Of a DNA stretch of 64,000 bases, positions 8,800 to 17,080 are shown piece after piece. Position 1 is the stretch's first letter, and every line of letters begins with the position of its first letter. Both the position numbers and the translations under genes were made by a program. The stretch is from Hyphomicrobium sp. 99. Its GTDB lineage: Bacteria; Pseudomonadota; Alphaproteobacteria; Rhizobiales; Hyphomicrobiaceae. The stretch lies in NCBI RefSeq assembly GCF_000384335.2, contig NZ_KQ031382.1:682001-746000 (forward strand), read 5' to 3'. The notes beneath the pieces are model-generated. The model ran no database searches and was not told the DNA's origin. It worked only from the letters and a program-made list of their open reading frames with translations.

Positions 8800-9209
8800 C
8801 GTTTGCGTGGCGTTTCGAGACCGGCGATGAGTGCTTTCAGCCCAGGCTCCCGCACCTTCTTGATGGCCTCGTCCTGAGAAAACCAAACACGCGTTCGTTG
8901 GCCCTGCTCGCGCCAGGTCTTCCGTTCCTTCTTCACCCAAAGAATGTAGCAGGCGACGGTAAGCACGCGCGTTTCATCCGGCATTTGCTTCCGGTAGCGA
9001 TAACTGCCAATCGGCAGACTGGCGATTTTGCCGGTCACCCCGGCTTCCTGTTTCGCCTCTCGCGCTGCCGCTTTAGGATCGCTGAGCCGCTTTGAAGGCC
9101 ATCCTTTCGGGATGACCCATCGTCCCGTTTCTCGAGAGGATACGAGAAGGACCTCCAGTCCCTCGCGCGTTTTCCGAAGGGGCAGGGCACCAACCTGTAG
9201 AATTGTCAT
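8796..9209 (-). CDS. NUDIX hydrolase, degenerate box
   Basis: 137 residues, single NUDIX domain of the short alphaproteobacterial type beginning MTILQVGALPLRKTREGLEVLL. The box reads GWPSKRLSDPKAAAREAKQEAGV: the spacing is right, but the first Glu is Leu and the REUXEE core reads REAKQE, so one of the usual metal-binding glutamates is Gln. It would hydrolyse nucleoside diphosphate derivatives or diphosphoinositol-like compounds if active. It is convergent with, and overlaps by four bases, the DUF763 gene. Confidence 0.8.
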   Translation of the reverse strand: MTILQVGALPLRKTREGLEVLLVSSRETGRWVIPKGWPSKRLSDPKAAAREAKQEAGVTGKIASLPIGSYRYRKQMPDETRVLTVACYILWVKKERKTWREQGQRTRVWFSQDEAIKKVREPGLKALIAGLETPRKR

Positions 9210-9352
9210 AAATTGTCTTCCAGTTCTGCAGGTAAGACCACATCGCTCATTATCATCGATTTGAAGGACGCCACAGAGTTCGGAGGGCTGCCCGGAACCT
9301 TCCTCTCTTGGGGCCCGTTATTTTTCCAATCCCGATAATGGAGGAAGCATAG

Positions 9353-9616
9353 ATGGCAATCTATACCGATCCGCACACCGGTCAGCGCCGGGAGGTCGAT
9401 AACCTTTCACGCTCTCGGATAACTTCGTCGTCAATTGGAATGATCGCACTGCTGATCGGGTTGGCGCTGATAGGCTGGTATTTGTTCGGCCGCGTCATTC
9501 CCACGGTCGATAGAACGAATACTGGCGCTTCGACAGTTACTGAGCCCGTAACCTCGCCGACATCGCCGAACGCAAGCCCGACGCACCCCGCACCTTCGCC
9601 AAACCCTGGCCCGTGA
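9353..9616 (+). CDS. Small single-pass membrane protein with Pro-rich tail
   Basis: 87 residues. GGAGGAAG lies nine bases before the ATG. A polar N-terminus (about 30 residues) precedes one transmembrane helix (SSIGMIALLIGLALIGWYLFG, about residues 31-51). The C-terminal 35 residues are Thr/Pro/Ser-rich and probably periplasmic. It resembles anonymous small alphaproteobacterial membrane proteins. A strong hairpin terminator follows. Function unknown. Confidence 0.6.
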   Translation: MAIYTDPHTGQRREVDNLSRSRITSSSIGMIALLIGLALIGWYLFGRVIPTVDRTNTGASTVTEPVTSPTSPNASPTHPAPSPNPGP

Positions 9617-9638
9617 TACGCCGGCATGAGTAAAAAAT

Positions 9639-9670
9639 TTCGGCCGGATAACCCGCGTTATCCGGCCGAA
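9639..9670. terminator. Intrinsic terminator between convergent small genes
   Basis: A perfect 13-bp stem, TTCGGCCGGATAA with its complement, around the loop CCCGCG. On the minus strand it is followed by a run of T (A-run at 9632-9637 on plus), so it best terminates the minus gene at 9727-9936, but it also lies just after the plus gene ending at 9616. Confidence 0.8.
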
Positions 9671-9726
9671 TTCTGTTATCGTCGTTCCTCGACCGCTGAA
9701 GGGATCCAGGCTAAAGTGAAGCCCCG

Positions 9727-9936
9727 CTATTTTGACTTTATCTGTTCGGACTTCGCCTGTTCTGAGAGTTTCTCAACGAGGCCTTTGTCAATGAGCGGAG
9801 GTCGGCGATCGACGGGCCGCACCGGCTCGTCACGGGTACGATCGACGGCGATCGCATCGCTGCCCGGGAACGTCTCCCGGAGGGCCTCGTCGAGTTCCTT
9901 ATCGACCTGAGCCTTCGGCTTCTCGCTACTGCCCAT
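9727..9936 (-). CDS. Small acidic/basic hypothetical protein (ETFPGSD motif)
   Basis: 69 residues from the ATG at 9936, preceded by TTGGAG; the frame continues to a TTG at 9948, but the Shine-Dalgarno favours 9936. The segment VDKELDEALRETFPGSDAIA is a motif I associate with small uncharacterised proteins of alphaproteobacteria. The rest is charged, helical and Lys-rich at the C-terminus. There is no signal peptide, so it is cytoplasmic. A terminator follows. Confidence 0.6.
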   Translation of the reverse strand: MGSSEKPKAQVDKELDEALRETFPGSDAIAVDRTRDEPVRPVDRRPPLIDKGLVEKLSEQAKSEQIKSK

Positions 9937-10131
9937 CGGGATCTCCAAATCGCCCTCGTGATCGGGCTCTCAAGCTGCGTGCCCGCAACGGCATCAAATC
10001 CAAACGCCCGCGAGTAAAACAAGGTTCCGATATCGCGGACGGACGATTGACAATAGATTTTTGAGCGCGAGCACCGGAAACCCGTTAGATAGCAGCAGCG
10101 GATTTCGCGCGATTGTTGGTCGGAGACCGAA

Positions 10132-10347
10132 ATGGACAAACTGCTCCAAAACAAAGGCTTCAGGATTCACTTGCTGGCTTACGTCCTCGTCAATGCACTT
10201 CTTGCGATAATAAATTTTTTGAACCCGCAGACGATCTGGTTCTACTGGGTGCTCATCGGCTGGGGCATCGGCCTCGCAGCTCATGCCTATTCCGTATGGC
10301 GCGCGCCATCTCGCCCGGTGAGACCCGTGCGGCCCATTCGTAGGTGA
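10132..10347 (+). CDS. Small 2TM-domain membrane protein
   Basis: 71 residues, ATG preceded by CGGAG. It has two hydrophobic helices (about residues 11-31 and 36-56: HLLAYVLVNALLAIINFL and TIWFYWVLIGWGIGLAAHAY) and a basic Pro/Arg tail. The spacing and the HxxxY/WxxxxxWGxGxxxH pattern match the 2TM domain family of small inner-membrane proteins, which often accompany sensor or LytTR genes. No such partner is adjacent. Function unknown. Confidence 0.65.
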   Translation: MDKLLQNKGFRIHLLAYVLVNALLAIINFLNPQTIWFYWVLIGWGIGLAAHAYSVWRAPSRPVRPVRPIRR

Positions 10348-10484
10348 ACGGTTTCATCATTGTCGAGACACAGATTCAACCGCGACCGTATTTGGCGGCC
10401 GGCTGAATCTGCTGGGCGAAATCTCGCAGATTTGTTGAGCACGACGCAGTGGCAATCCCGCGACGGCCGCGCTAGAAGCGGCTC

Positions 10485-12386
10485 ATGCATTCCTCTTCAT
10501 CAAAGACCGCGGGGACGGCCGCTGCGGACCCCTCCCAAGCAAGTTCTGCCGGCTCGGCCAGGCCCACCTCGCCAAGCCTCGCCGAAGGCTTCGTGCTGCT
10601 CGACAACAGCACGAGCCTCGAAGCCGTATCGAAGCTCTTCGAGAAGCCGGTCGAGATCATCCGCGCCGACGCTCCGGAAGACGTTGAGGCTGCGCTCGTA
10701 GCCTTGCAGGCCGGCATTGCCCGGGGCCTGCACGCAGCCGGGTTCTTCTCCTACGAGCTTGGCTATCTGCTCGAGCCGAGGCTGACGCATCTTCTGCCCG
10801 AACGGCGCAAGGTCCCGTTCCTCTGGTTCGGCCTTTACACCGCGCCGCGCGAGATGACGGGCGCCGAGGTGCAGGGTTGGCTGACGGAAGAGGCGATCGG
10901 AAATCCGACTCTGGGCGAGCTGGCCCACAGCTGGGATAGCGTCTCCTATTTGAAGCGCTTCGAAGAAGTTCAAAAGAACATCCGCAGCGGCGACATCTAC
11001 CAGCTCAATCTCACTTTCAAGGCGAAGTTCAATCTCGAGGGCTCTCCGCTTGCCCTCTACCGCGACCTGCGTCTGAAGCAGCGCGTCGCCTATGCAGGCC
11101 TCGTCGATACCGGCGATGTCACCATTGTCTCCGCCTCGCCCGAACTCTTCATCGACCTTCACGATCGCATCATTGAAACCCGCCCGATGAAGGGAACCGC
11201 GCCCCGCGCCGGTACGCCCGAAGGCGAGGCTGAGGTGCGCCAGGGGCTTTCGACCGACATCAAAAATCGCGCCGAAAATCTGATGATCGTCGACCTGATG
11301 CGCAACGACTTGGGGCGCATCGCCGATCTCGGGTCGGTGACCGTGACCGATCTCTTTACGATCGAGACATTCAAGACCCTTCATCAGATGACGTCGGGTG
11401 TCCGCGCCCACCTGAAGGACGGCGTCGGCATTCGAGACATCCTGAAGGCCATCTTCCCGCCGGGCTCCATCACGGGGGCTCCAAAAATCCGGGCAATGGA
11501 ATTGATCCGCGAACTGGAAACAGAACCGCGCGGCGTCTATTGCGGAGCTATCGGAAGTTTCTCTCCGGACGGTTCGGCGCAGTTCAACGTCGTCATCCGC
11601 ACGGCCGTGATCGACCGGAAGGGCGCCGGCGAAATGGGTATCGGATCCGGTATCGTCGCCGACTCCGACGGGCCGAAAGAATATGCCGAGTGCCTGCTCA
11701 AGATGAAGTTCCTGACGGATCCTGTTCGCCGGTTCGAGCTGATCGAAACGATGCTCTACGTGCCGGGCGATGGCGTGTGGCTGAGGGGCTATCATTTGGC
11801 GCGGCTGGCCGCGTCCGCGGCGTACTTCGGATTTGTCTACGACGCCGAGAAGGTGCGCGACGCGATCGATAAGGCTATCGCTGAACAGCCCGGCCAACGG
11901 CTGCGCGTAAGACTGCTTCTTGACGAGGACGGAGCCGTTAGCGCCACAGCAACGCCTCAGCCGGAAGGCGCCGCCGATGCTGTCATCCGCTACGTCATTT
12001 CTGATACGCGCGTGAACAGTGGCGACCTGTTCCTGTATCACAAGACGACCCGACGCGAGCTTTATGACCGGGAGTGGAAACACTATTCCGAGACGCTCGG
12101 CGCCGATGAGGTGGTCTATCTCAATGAGAATGGCGAACTTGCCGAAGGCAGCCGCACGACGATATTTGTCGAACGTGACGGCAAGCTCCTGACGCCACGA
12201 CTCGCGGCCGGCCTGCTACCCGGAACGCTTCGGGCTGCGCTGATTGATGAGGGAAGAGCCGTCGAAGCCAAGCTGACCATCGAAGACGTCAGCACGGCAA
12301 CCGCGATATATCTCGGAAATTCCGTGCGCGGACTTATTCGCGCCGAACCCCTAGTGCCGCGCCTCTCTGGCGACAACCGGCACTAG
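10485..12386 (+). CDS. pabB-pabC: Fused aminodeoxychorismate synthase component I / 4-amino-4-deoxychorismate lyase
   Basis: 633 residues. The N-terminal PabB domain (about residues 20-420) carries SGDIYQLNLTF, ETRPMKGTAPR, NRAENLMIVDLMRNDLGRIA and the chorismate-site GSITGAPK. The C-terminal PabC aminotransferase-IV domain (about 425-630) carries ETMLYVPGDG, the candidate PLP lysine in YHKTTRRELYD, the SRTTIFV strand and LGNSVRGLI. PabB aminates chorismate and PabC releases pyruvate to give p-aminobenzoate for folate. The fusion is common in alphaproteobacteria. The glutamine amidotransferase (PabA) is not in the window. The start at 10485 is likely but its ribosome site is weak. Confidence 0.9.
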   Translation: MHSSSSKTAGTAAADPSQASSAGSARPTSPSLAEGFVLLDNSTSLEAVSKLFEKPVEIIRADAPEDVEAALVALQAGIARGLHAAGFFSYELGYLLEPRLTHLLPERRKVPFLWFGLYTAPREMTGAEVQGWLTEEAIGNPTLGELAHSWDSVSYLKRFEEVQKNIRSGDIYQLNLTFKAKFNLEGSPLALYRDLRLKQRVAYAGLVDTGDVTIVSASPELFIDLHDRIIETRPMKGTAPRAGTPEGEAEVRQGLSTDIKNRAENLMIVDLMRNDLGRIADLGSVTVTDLFTIETFKTLHQMTSGVRAHLKDGVGIRDILKAIFPPGSITGAPKIRAMELIRELETEPRGVYCGAIGSFSPDGSAQFNVVIRTAVIDRKGAGEMGIGSGIVADSDGPKEYAECLLKMKFLTDPVRRFELIETMLYVPGDGVWLRGYHLARLAASAAYFGFVYDAEKVRDAIDKAIAEQPGQRLRVRLLLDEDGAVSATATPQPEGAADAVIRYVISDTRVNSGDLFLYHKTTRRELYDREWKHYSETLGADEVVYLNENGELAEGSRTTIFVERDGKLLTPRLAAGLLPGTLRAALIDEGRAVEAKLTIEDVSTATAIYLGNSVRGLIRAEPLVPRLSGDNRH

Positions 12387-12572
12387 AAGCGATTCGCTTT
12401 CAACCGTTACTTGCGTAACGGGACTGATCGTCTTGACCGAAGTCTTCGTCTCTCGATGAGAGGCGACGGCGATCGCCGCAAGTGCCGCAAGCGTCAACGC
12501 AACCGCTGTTATTATGGCTTTCGATGAAAGCCGTGCGCGGCGTGCAAAGACTTGAGGAATTTCTTTCGGCAT
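12351..12572 (-). CDS. Possible small single-pass membrane protein
   Basis: 73 residues if the start is the ATG at 12572; a 24-base extension to another ATG at 12596 is possible. A basic N-terminus (QVFARRARLSSK) is followed by one hydrophobic helix (AIITAVALTLAALAAIAVA) and a polar Val/Ser/Thr tail. Its 3' end overlaps the convergent pabB-pabC by 36 bases. The ribosome site is poor for either start. The membrane-helix pattern favours a real gene, but confidence is modest. Confidence 0.4.
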   Translation of the reverse strand: MPKEIPQVFARRARLSSKAIITAVALTLAALAAIAVASHRETKTSVKTISPVTQVTVESESLLVPVVAREARH

Positions 12573-12716
12573 GCCTTCTCGGATACTCAGCAGCATGACG
12601 ATGCTCTAGTCCGCTCGATGCCGCGCGTCACCTGCGCACATCGTAAGCAGGCGGTCTTACGAAAACTAAAAATTGCAACGAACTCCACTGAACATTGATC
12701 GATTTTCAGTGTCGCC

Positions 12717-12893
12717 TCACATGCCTCGAACCATGCAGCCGAGCATAAGGATCGTATACGCGGCAAGCATTGCCCAAGATTCATTTCCCGTTAGCCAAGG
12801 GATCTCCGCGCCGAAGAATTTCGACATCAGAACGATCACTGTCAGGACCACTGACAGCATAAAAGTAACAATGCCTGGCGCCTTCAAACCCAT
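12717..12893 (-). CDS. Small two-helix membrane protein
   Basis: 58 residues from the ATG at 12893, which has a strong GGAGGGAG eight bases upstream; a longer frame to 13004 exists, but its N-terminus is unlike a protein. Two hydrophobic segments are seen (about residues 6-25, PGIVTFMLSVVLTVIVLMSK, and 37-55, SWAMLAAYTILMLGCMVRG) separated by GAEIPWLTGN. Inner-membrane protein of unknown function. Confidence 0.6.
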   Translation of the reverse strand: MGLKAPGIVTFMLSVVLTVIVLMSKFFGAEIPWLTGNESWAMLAAYTILMLGCMVRGM

Positions 12894-13062
12894 GTCGTGC
12901 ACTCCCTCCTCGGCTCTCAATCGAACGCGCATGTCATCCCCCCTTGGTCTCATGGGTTCACGATCGCGAATCCTTATAGCAGGCAGCAAAGCGCCTTGAG
13001 ACAAAGCGTGGCCGATTGCATGTGGAAAGCTTCGGGCGGTGCCGATTTGCCCAAGCGGCTAT

Positions 13063-14874
13063 CTAGGCACGGCTCGCGGGCGCACCGGATACGCGCCTCG
13101 GACGAAAGAGGCGAGCAAGCCACGCCAGCAAAATCAAGCCGATAAGACCGGCTCCCGCGACCGCTTGCGGATGCTTGTCCCACAGTAACAGCGGGGCCAC
13201 CCGGCCATCCCAGACGAGCTTGAGGTCGTCTCCCAGGACCTTGGTCGAATAGCCCGCCGCCGGCGCCAGCATCATGTCGGCCGCGGCGCCCTGATCGCTG
13301 CTCGCGATGATGCGCTCGCGAACCCGGCGCGAGGCGAGAATTTGCATTTTGGCGGGATCGGCCGAGACGGCGCGCAGAACCTTCTCCCGCGGCCCGGGCT
13401 TCAATCCCGAAAGATAACCGGCGAGCTCCCGAAGCTCGTCCTCCGAAAGCGATCTGAGAAGGCTGTCGAGATCGCCCGAGCTGAGCGTGAACAGCATCTC
13501 TCGTGCATCCGGCGGGACGCTCGCAATCCGTATGATCGCAATCCGGTCATTGAGAGCCAGAATACGGTCGAGCGACGCGCGGGTGAGGTCCTTCGGCGAA
13601 ATGCGTTTATGCAACTCGTAGTCAGTCACCTTTCCGAGTTGATCGCCCGCAAGCGCGGTCCAATCGAGCCCGGCTCCGATGGACTTCAGGTCGCGAGCGA
13701 TTTCGAGGCCCTTGTCCGGCATCAGGTGCACGGCGCTGTTCAGCGATCCGTCCTTCAGGCGGCTGAGAATGGCAGGCTCGCCTTCCGAGGCGACCAGAAT
13801 CGACACCACCTCATCAAGCCGAGGCAAGGCATCGGGCTTCACACCATCCAGGAATTTCCGGAACTCGCCGTTCTCGTCCGCGACCCTCAGAACGAGCGCG
13901 TGCGCCCGCCGGAACGTCTGCCAAACGTTGATGACGTTATCGGCCGCGGCGTTCGCGATCTCCGCAACGTGTTCGTTCATCTGCTCACGAAGAGTATTGG
14001 CTAGCTCTTCGCGAACCTTATCCTTAGTCGCCGGAGCCTTCATTTCGGTGGCGATGATCGGCAGCACGCCGTTGCGGAAGTCCCAGAGGTCCTTTGCGAT
14101 GAGGACAAGGCCGACGCCGCCCGCCACGACCGATACAAGTCGTGAAAGCACGCTGCCGACGATGCGCTGGCCGACGCGCTCCGCCAGATTGGCAAGCTGG
14201 CGCCGCACGATGAGGATCGTCGCTCCAGCGAGGCCCCCGCTCGATTCTTTCAGTACCGAACCTGCCGACACGCCGCTCGACCCTTTGCTGGGATCAACGA
14301 CGACGCCCTTGCTCGCGTCGCTGGCTAGGGCATCGGCGACGGCGCTTCCATAGCGAGGCCCGACGTAGGCCTTCAGGCAGTCGAGGAGAGGTCCCGTCGC
14401 GTCAGAGCTCGCGAATTCGATCGATTTGCCGACCTCCGTCGCAACGCCCGATGCCAGATCCTCGATCGCGGTCTTCACGGCATCCGAGCGGTAAACCCGT
14501 TCGGCGACTGCGGTGGCGAGCTGTTGCGACTTTTCGCTGTCGGCAAGCGACTGAAGCCGGTCCGACCAGCTCGTCTCGCTTGTTATCTCGGCAACCGCGA
14601 TATCGACGCGGTTATCGATGATCTGGTCGAGATTGCGTTGCCGCCACTGGTCGGCGACTAAGGCCTTGTAGTCGATAGATTTTGTGCCATTCGTGATCGC
14701 GTCTGTCGCGATGGTGACGACGGCGGCCCTGAGCGCAGCGTCATCCTTGGCCTGGCAAGCCTCATAATCCGCCCTGCTGATGGGCTCGGCAACGGCAGTC
14801 CGCAGCGGAAGCTGGCACAACACCATTGCCGCAGCGGTCAGCAGCGATACGGGCAGACGCAAGGAAACGGTCAC
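13063..14874 (-). CDS. Exported 603-residue membrane-anchored orphan protein
   Basis: 603 residues. A signal peptide (residues 1-29, ending AVA-E) is followed by a helical domain containing YEACQAKDDAALRAAV, a Gly/Ser linker near residue 200, a hydrophobic stretch near 240-260 (VSVVAGGVGLVLIAKDLWDF), a long helical region (270-540) rich in Asp, Arg and Leu (LSSGDLDSLLRSLSEDELRELAGYL), and a C-terminal transmembrane helix near residue 575 (AVAGAGLIGLILLAWLARLF) followed by basic residues. The pattern suggests a large periplasmic helical protein anchored at its C-terminus. I do not recognise the family. It stands alone, with a long empty region upstream. Confidence 0.7.
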   Translation of the reverse strand: MTVSLRLPVSLLTAAAMVLCQLPLRTAVAEPISRADYEACQAKDDAALRAAVVTIATDAITNGTKSIDYKALVADQWRQRNLDQIIDNRVDIAVAEITSETSWSDRLQSLADSEKSQQLATAVAERVYRSDAVKTAIEDLASGVATEVGKSIEFASSDATGPLLDCLKAYVGPRYGSAVADALASDASKGVVVDPSKGSSGVSAGSVLKESSGGLAGATILIVRRQLANLAERVGQRIVGSVLSRLVSVVAGGVGLVLIAKDLWDFRNGVLPIIATEMKAPATKDKVREELANTLREQMNEHVAEIANAAADNVINVWQTFRRAHALVLRVADENGEFRKFLDGVKPDALPRLDEVVSILVASEGEPAILSRLKDGSLNSAVHLMPDKGLEIARDLKSIGAGLDWTALAGDQLGKVTDYELHKRISPKDLTRASLDRILALNDRIAIIRIASVPPDAREMLFTLSSGDLDSLLRSLSEDELRELAGYLSGLKPGPREKVLRAVSADPAKMQILASRRVRERIIASSDQGAAADMMLAPAAGYSTKVLGDDLKLVWDGRVAPLLLWDKHPQAVAGAGLIGLILLAWLARLFRPRRVSGAPASRA

Positions 14875-15360
14875 TTCAGCTCAGTCCCCGGCAGATCCTA
14901 CCGGTGTGTTTCCGCGGGAACGCGGCCGGTAACGCCAGTTTAAGTATAAAGCATCGATTACGCGGGAACAGTGTCTAGAAGCTAGCGGTTGCTGGATAAT
15001 CGTCTTGGCCAGATTCGATTTCGCCACCAGTTCAAAAAAGAAACTTCATCTCGAAGGAGCTCTCAATCCTGAAGAACCAAAGTTTCCCCCAGGAAGGCGT
15101 AGCCATGTGCCGCAATGCAGCAACATTTAGCGGCAAACTGCGGCGCGGCATGAAGTCCGCCTTAACCAATCGTAAGTAACCTGACGTCAAAACATATGGT
15201 GTTTTCAGCTACTTCGTCATACCTTCACAAACTGAATCTGAACTGCGAGTATCTGCAAAAAAGCTCAAATCCGCGGCGACGCGACAAAGTTGCGTTGGCA
15301 TCCGAAGCGCCCACGTCGTAATTAGCGTCCCACAGGGTAATAACGAGTTCAACGTAGGTA
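14875..15360. other. Intergenic region with regulatory potential
   Basis: A 486-base region between the divergent orphan protein and the alpha/beta hydrolase. Apart from the tiny frame at 15105-15179, listed separately, there is no gene. The part from 15180 to 15330 is less GC-rich and probably carries the hydrolase promoter. No clear operator is seen. Confidence 0.5.
15105..15179 (+). CDS. Possible 24-residue micro-ORF
   Basis: ATG at 15105 with AGGAAGG seven bases upstream, a textbook Shine-Dalgarno; it encodes a 24-residue basic peptide (MCRNAATFSGKLRRGMKSAL, then TNRK). It lies about 180 bases before the hydrolase, so it could be a leader peptide. Only the ribosome site supports it, and conservation is unknown. 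Confidence 0.3.
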   Translation: MCRNAATFSGKLRRGMKSALTNRK

Positions 15361-16251
15361 ATGAAAAACCAAGAAAAATTTCAGCCTCCTCGCGGAAGCG
15401 TTTACATCCCCGGCGGGAAATCGGGCGTTTTGCTGGTTCACTCCTTGGGCGGATCGCCGCTTGAGATGAAAGCAGTCGCGCATGCCCTCTCCCGCAAGGG
15501 ATTGACGGTGTATTGCCCCGTGGTTCCGGGCCTCACCTTCGGTACCGACGTCTCTGGCCTTTCGACGTGGCAGGACTGGTACAAGTCGGTTTCGGACGCA
15601 TTCGATCATTTGCGCAGCGTTTGCGACAACGTCATCATCGGTGGCGCTTCAGCCGGCTCTATCCTGGCTTTGAGGCTCGCAGCCTACCGTCAAGACCAAG
15701 CCTGTGGCGTGATGCTTTACGCGCCGACGCTTGCAGTCAACGGCTGGGCCATTCCGAAGGCCATCAAGCTGTTCCATCTTGTCACCGACAAGTGGACCGC
15801 CCGCCTTTTCAAGTTTCGTACCCCGGCTCCCTACGGCATCAAGGATGAGCGCGTACGTAAATTCGCGCTCGATTCGATGCGCGGCACCGATAACATGCCG
15901 GCCGACATTACCGAGCGCGGCGGCGGCACCGTCTATGAATTCTTCTGCCTCGTGCGCAACGTCCGGCCGATGCTGCCGCTCGTGAAGCTTCACACGCTGA
16001 TCTTCCATCCCCGCCACGACGACCAGAGCGACATCAAGAATACGATGGCACTCCAGCGTCAGCTCGGCGGCATGGTCGAAGTTTCCGTTCTCGACGACAG
16101 CTACCACTTGGTCACGCTCGATCGTCAGCGCGGCTATGTCGTTGACCGGACAATGGAATTTGTTGACCGCGTGCTGGCCCGTCAGGCCGACAAGGTCGCA
16201 GTTCAAAAGCCTGCGTCGACCGGCACCAAGCAGCTAGGCGCGGCTGAGTAG
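15361..16251 (+). CDS. Alpha/beta hydrolase, carboxylesterase (Est30-like)
   Basis: 296 residues, cytoplasmic by lack of a signal. The oxyanion-hole region is LLVHSLGGSPLEM (near residue 25). The nucleophile elbow GGASAGS (near 100) gives the catalytic Ser. The acid is the Asp in the HPRHDDQSDI segment and the His lies in DDSYHLVTLDRQR, a C-terminal pattern typical of Est30-type carboxylesterases and monoacylglycerol lipases. The substrate is probably a short acyl ester, but the exact one is unknown. It is followed by a terminator and is therefore probably monocistronic. Confidence 0.82.
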   Translation: MKNQEKFQPPRGSVYIPGGKSGVLLVHSLGGSPLEMKAVAHALSRKGLTVYCPVVPGLTFGTDVSGLSTWQDWYKSVSDAFDHLRSVCDNVIIGGASAGSILALRLAAYRQDQACGVMLYAPTLAVNGWAIPKAIKLFHLVTDKWTARLFKFRTPAPYGIKDERVRKFALDSMRGTDNMPADITERGGGTVYEFFCLVRNVRPMLPLVKLHTLIFHPRHDDQSDIKNTMALQRQLGGMVEVSVLDDSYHLVTLDRQRGYVVDRTMEFVDRVLARQADKVAVQKPASTGTKQLGAAE

Positions 16252-16295
16252 CCGCCGCCTTTCTCGACATCGATTTCGTATATGGCACTATCGTG

Positions 16296-16331
16296 AAAAG
16301 GCGGCTCCAACAGATGTTGGCGCCGCCTTTT
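16296..16331. terminator. Terminator after the alpha/beta hydrolase
   Basis: AAAAGGCGGC pairs with GCCGCCTTTT; an inner CCAAC/GTTGG continues the stem across one mismatch to a four-base loop. The T-rich continuation (TGTGTTT) fits plus-strand termination, and the symmetric A-tract lets it also serve the convergent DUF2147 gene. Confidence 0.8.
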
Positions 16332-16354
16332 GTGTTTCAGAAATGGGTCTTCGA

Positions 16355-17080
16355 TCAGTTCGAGGCAACCGGCGGCTGGGCCTTCGGCTGAGGCTGTGTC
16401 GCCACTGCCTTCTCGGGCGGCTTTTTCTTCTTATGCGTCGCGGCCGCGACGTCGGTGGCTCCCGCTTTAGAGGCGCCGGAAGCAGAGGTGCCGGAAGCGG
16501 TCTTGCTCGGCTTCTTCGTTGCGCCGGTCGCCTGCTTCTGCTTCTTCGCGTCGCCCGGATGGACAGCCTCCGGCGCCGAGGCCGCATCGGGAGCGCAGGA
16601 CGGCAAATCGGCAGGAGCGCGCGTCCAGATGAACGACTTGCCCAAAAAGCGCATGCCCTTGTAGCCGGTCACCTTGAGCGTATCGGGACCGACGAGATCA
16701 AGCGCAACGCTATAGGATTTGCCTTCCTTCGGATCGTAAACCCAGCCGTTGTCGAAACCGCCGCCGGAGAGCTGCTCGAGATCACCCAACACCGGCAGGC
16801 CGCAAATCGGACGCGTACGCTGCGAAGCATCGGGATTGTATCTGTCGACCTTGGGTTGGCCGTCGCCAGCCATCGGCTCTTGCAGCCAATAGATCTTTCC
16901 GCACAGCGTCGTCGGCGTGCAGATCTCGATTTTGACGGCGCCTTTCCCCGTGTCGTCATACCAGACGCCGACCTCTTGTGGATCGGCCGCAGCTGGGGCA
17001 GGGCGGATGGTGGTACCGAGTAAGCAGGTTGCGGCTACGAGTGCAGCGGCTGAACAATTCGCAATATTGAAGCTACGCAT
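16355..17080 (-). CDS. DUF2147 periplasmic protein with Lys/Ala/Pro-rich tail
   Basis: 241 residues from the ATG at 17080, chosen because a signal peptide follows at once (RSFNIANCSAAALVAATCLLG, cut near APA-A); an upstream extension to 17143 has no support. The DUF2147 domain (about residues 35-155) shows VGVWYDDTGKGAVKIEIC, LCGKIYWL and GFDNGWVYDPKEGKSYS, then a conserved lipocalin-like strand pattern. The last 85 residues are an unusual Lys/Ala/Thr/Pro-rich tail with runs of lysine. Family role unknown. Confidence 0.8.
   Translation of the reverse strand: MRSFNIANCSAAALVAATCLLGTTIRPAPAAADPQEVGVWYDDTGKGAVKIEICTPTTLCGKIYWLQEPMAGDGQPKVDRYNPDASQRTRPICGLPVLGDLEQLSGGGFDNGWVYDPKEGKSYSVALDLVGPDTLKVTGYKGMRFLGKSFIWTRAPADLPSCAPDAASAPEAVHPGDAKKQKQATGATKKPSKTASGTSASGASKAGATDVAAATHKKKKPPEKAVATQPQPKAQPPVASN

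Noticed and set aside
10500-12083. 527-codon open frame antisense to pabB-pabC
   Set aside because: It mirrors a clearly coding gene with full PabB and PabC motifs; in GC-rich DNA such antisense frames stay open by codon bias. Its translation has no recognisable domain.
15105-15179. Relation of the MCRN micro-ORF to DUF2277 (which starts MCRN)
   Set aside because: Only the first four residues agree; the rest and the length do not, so the match is chance.
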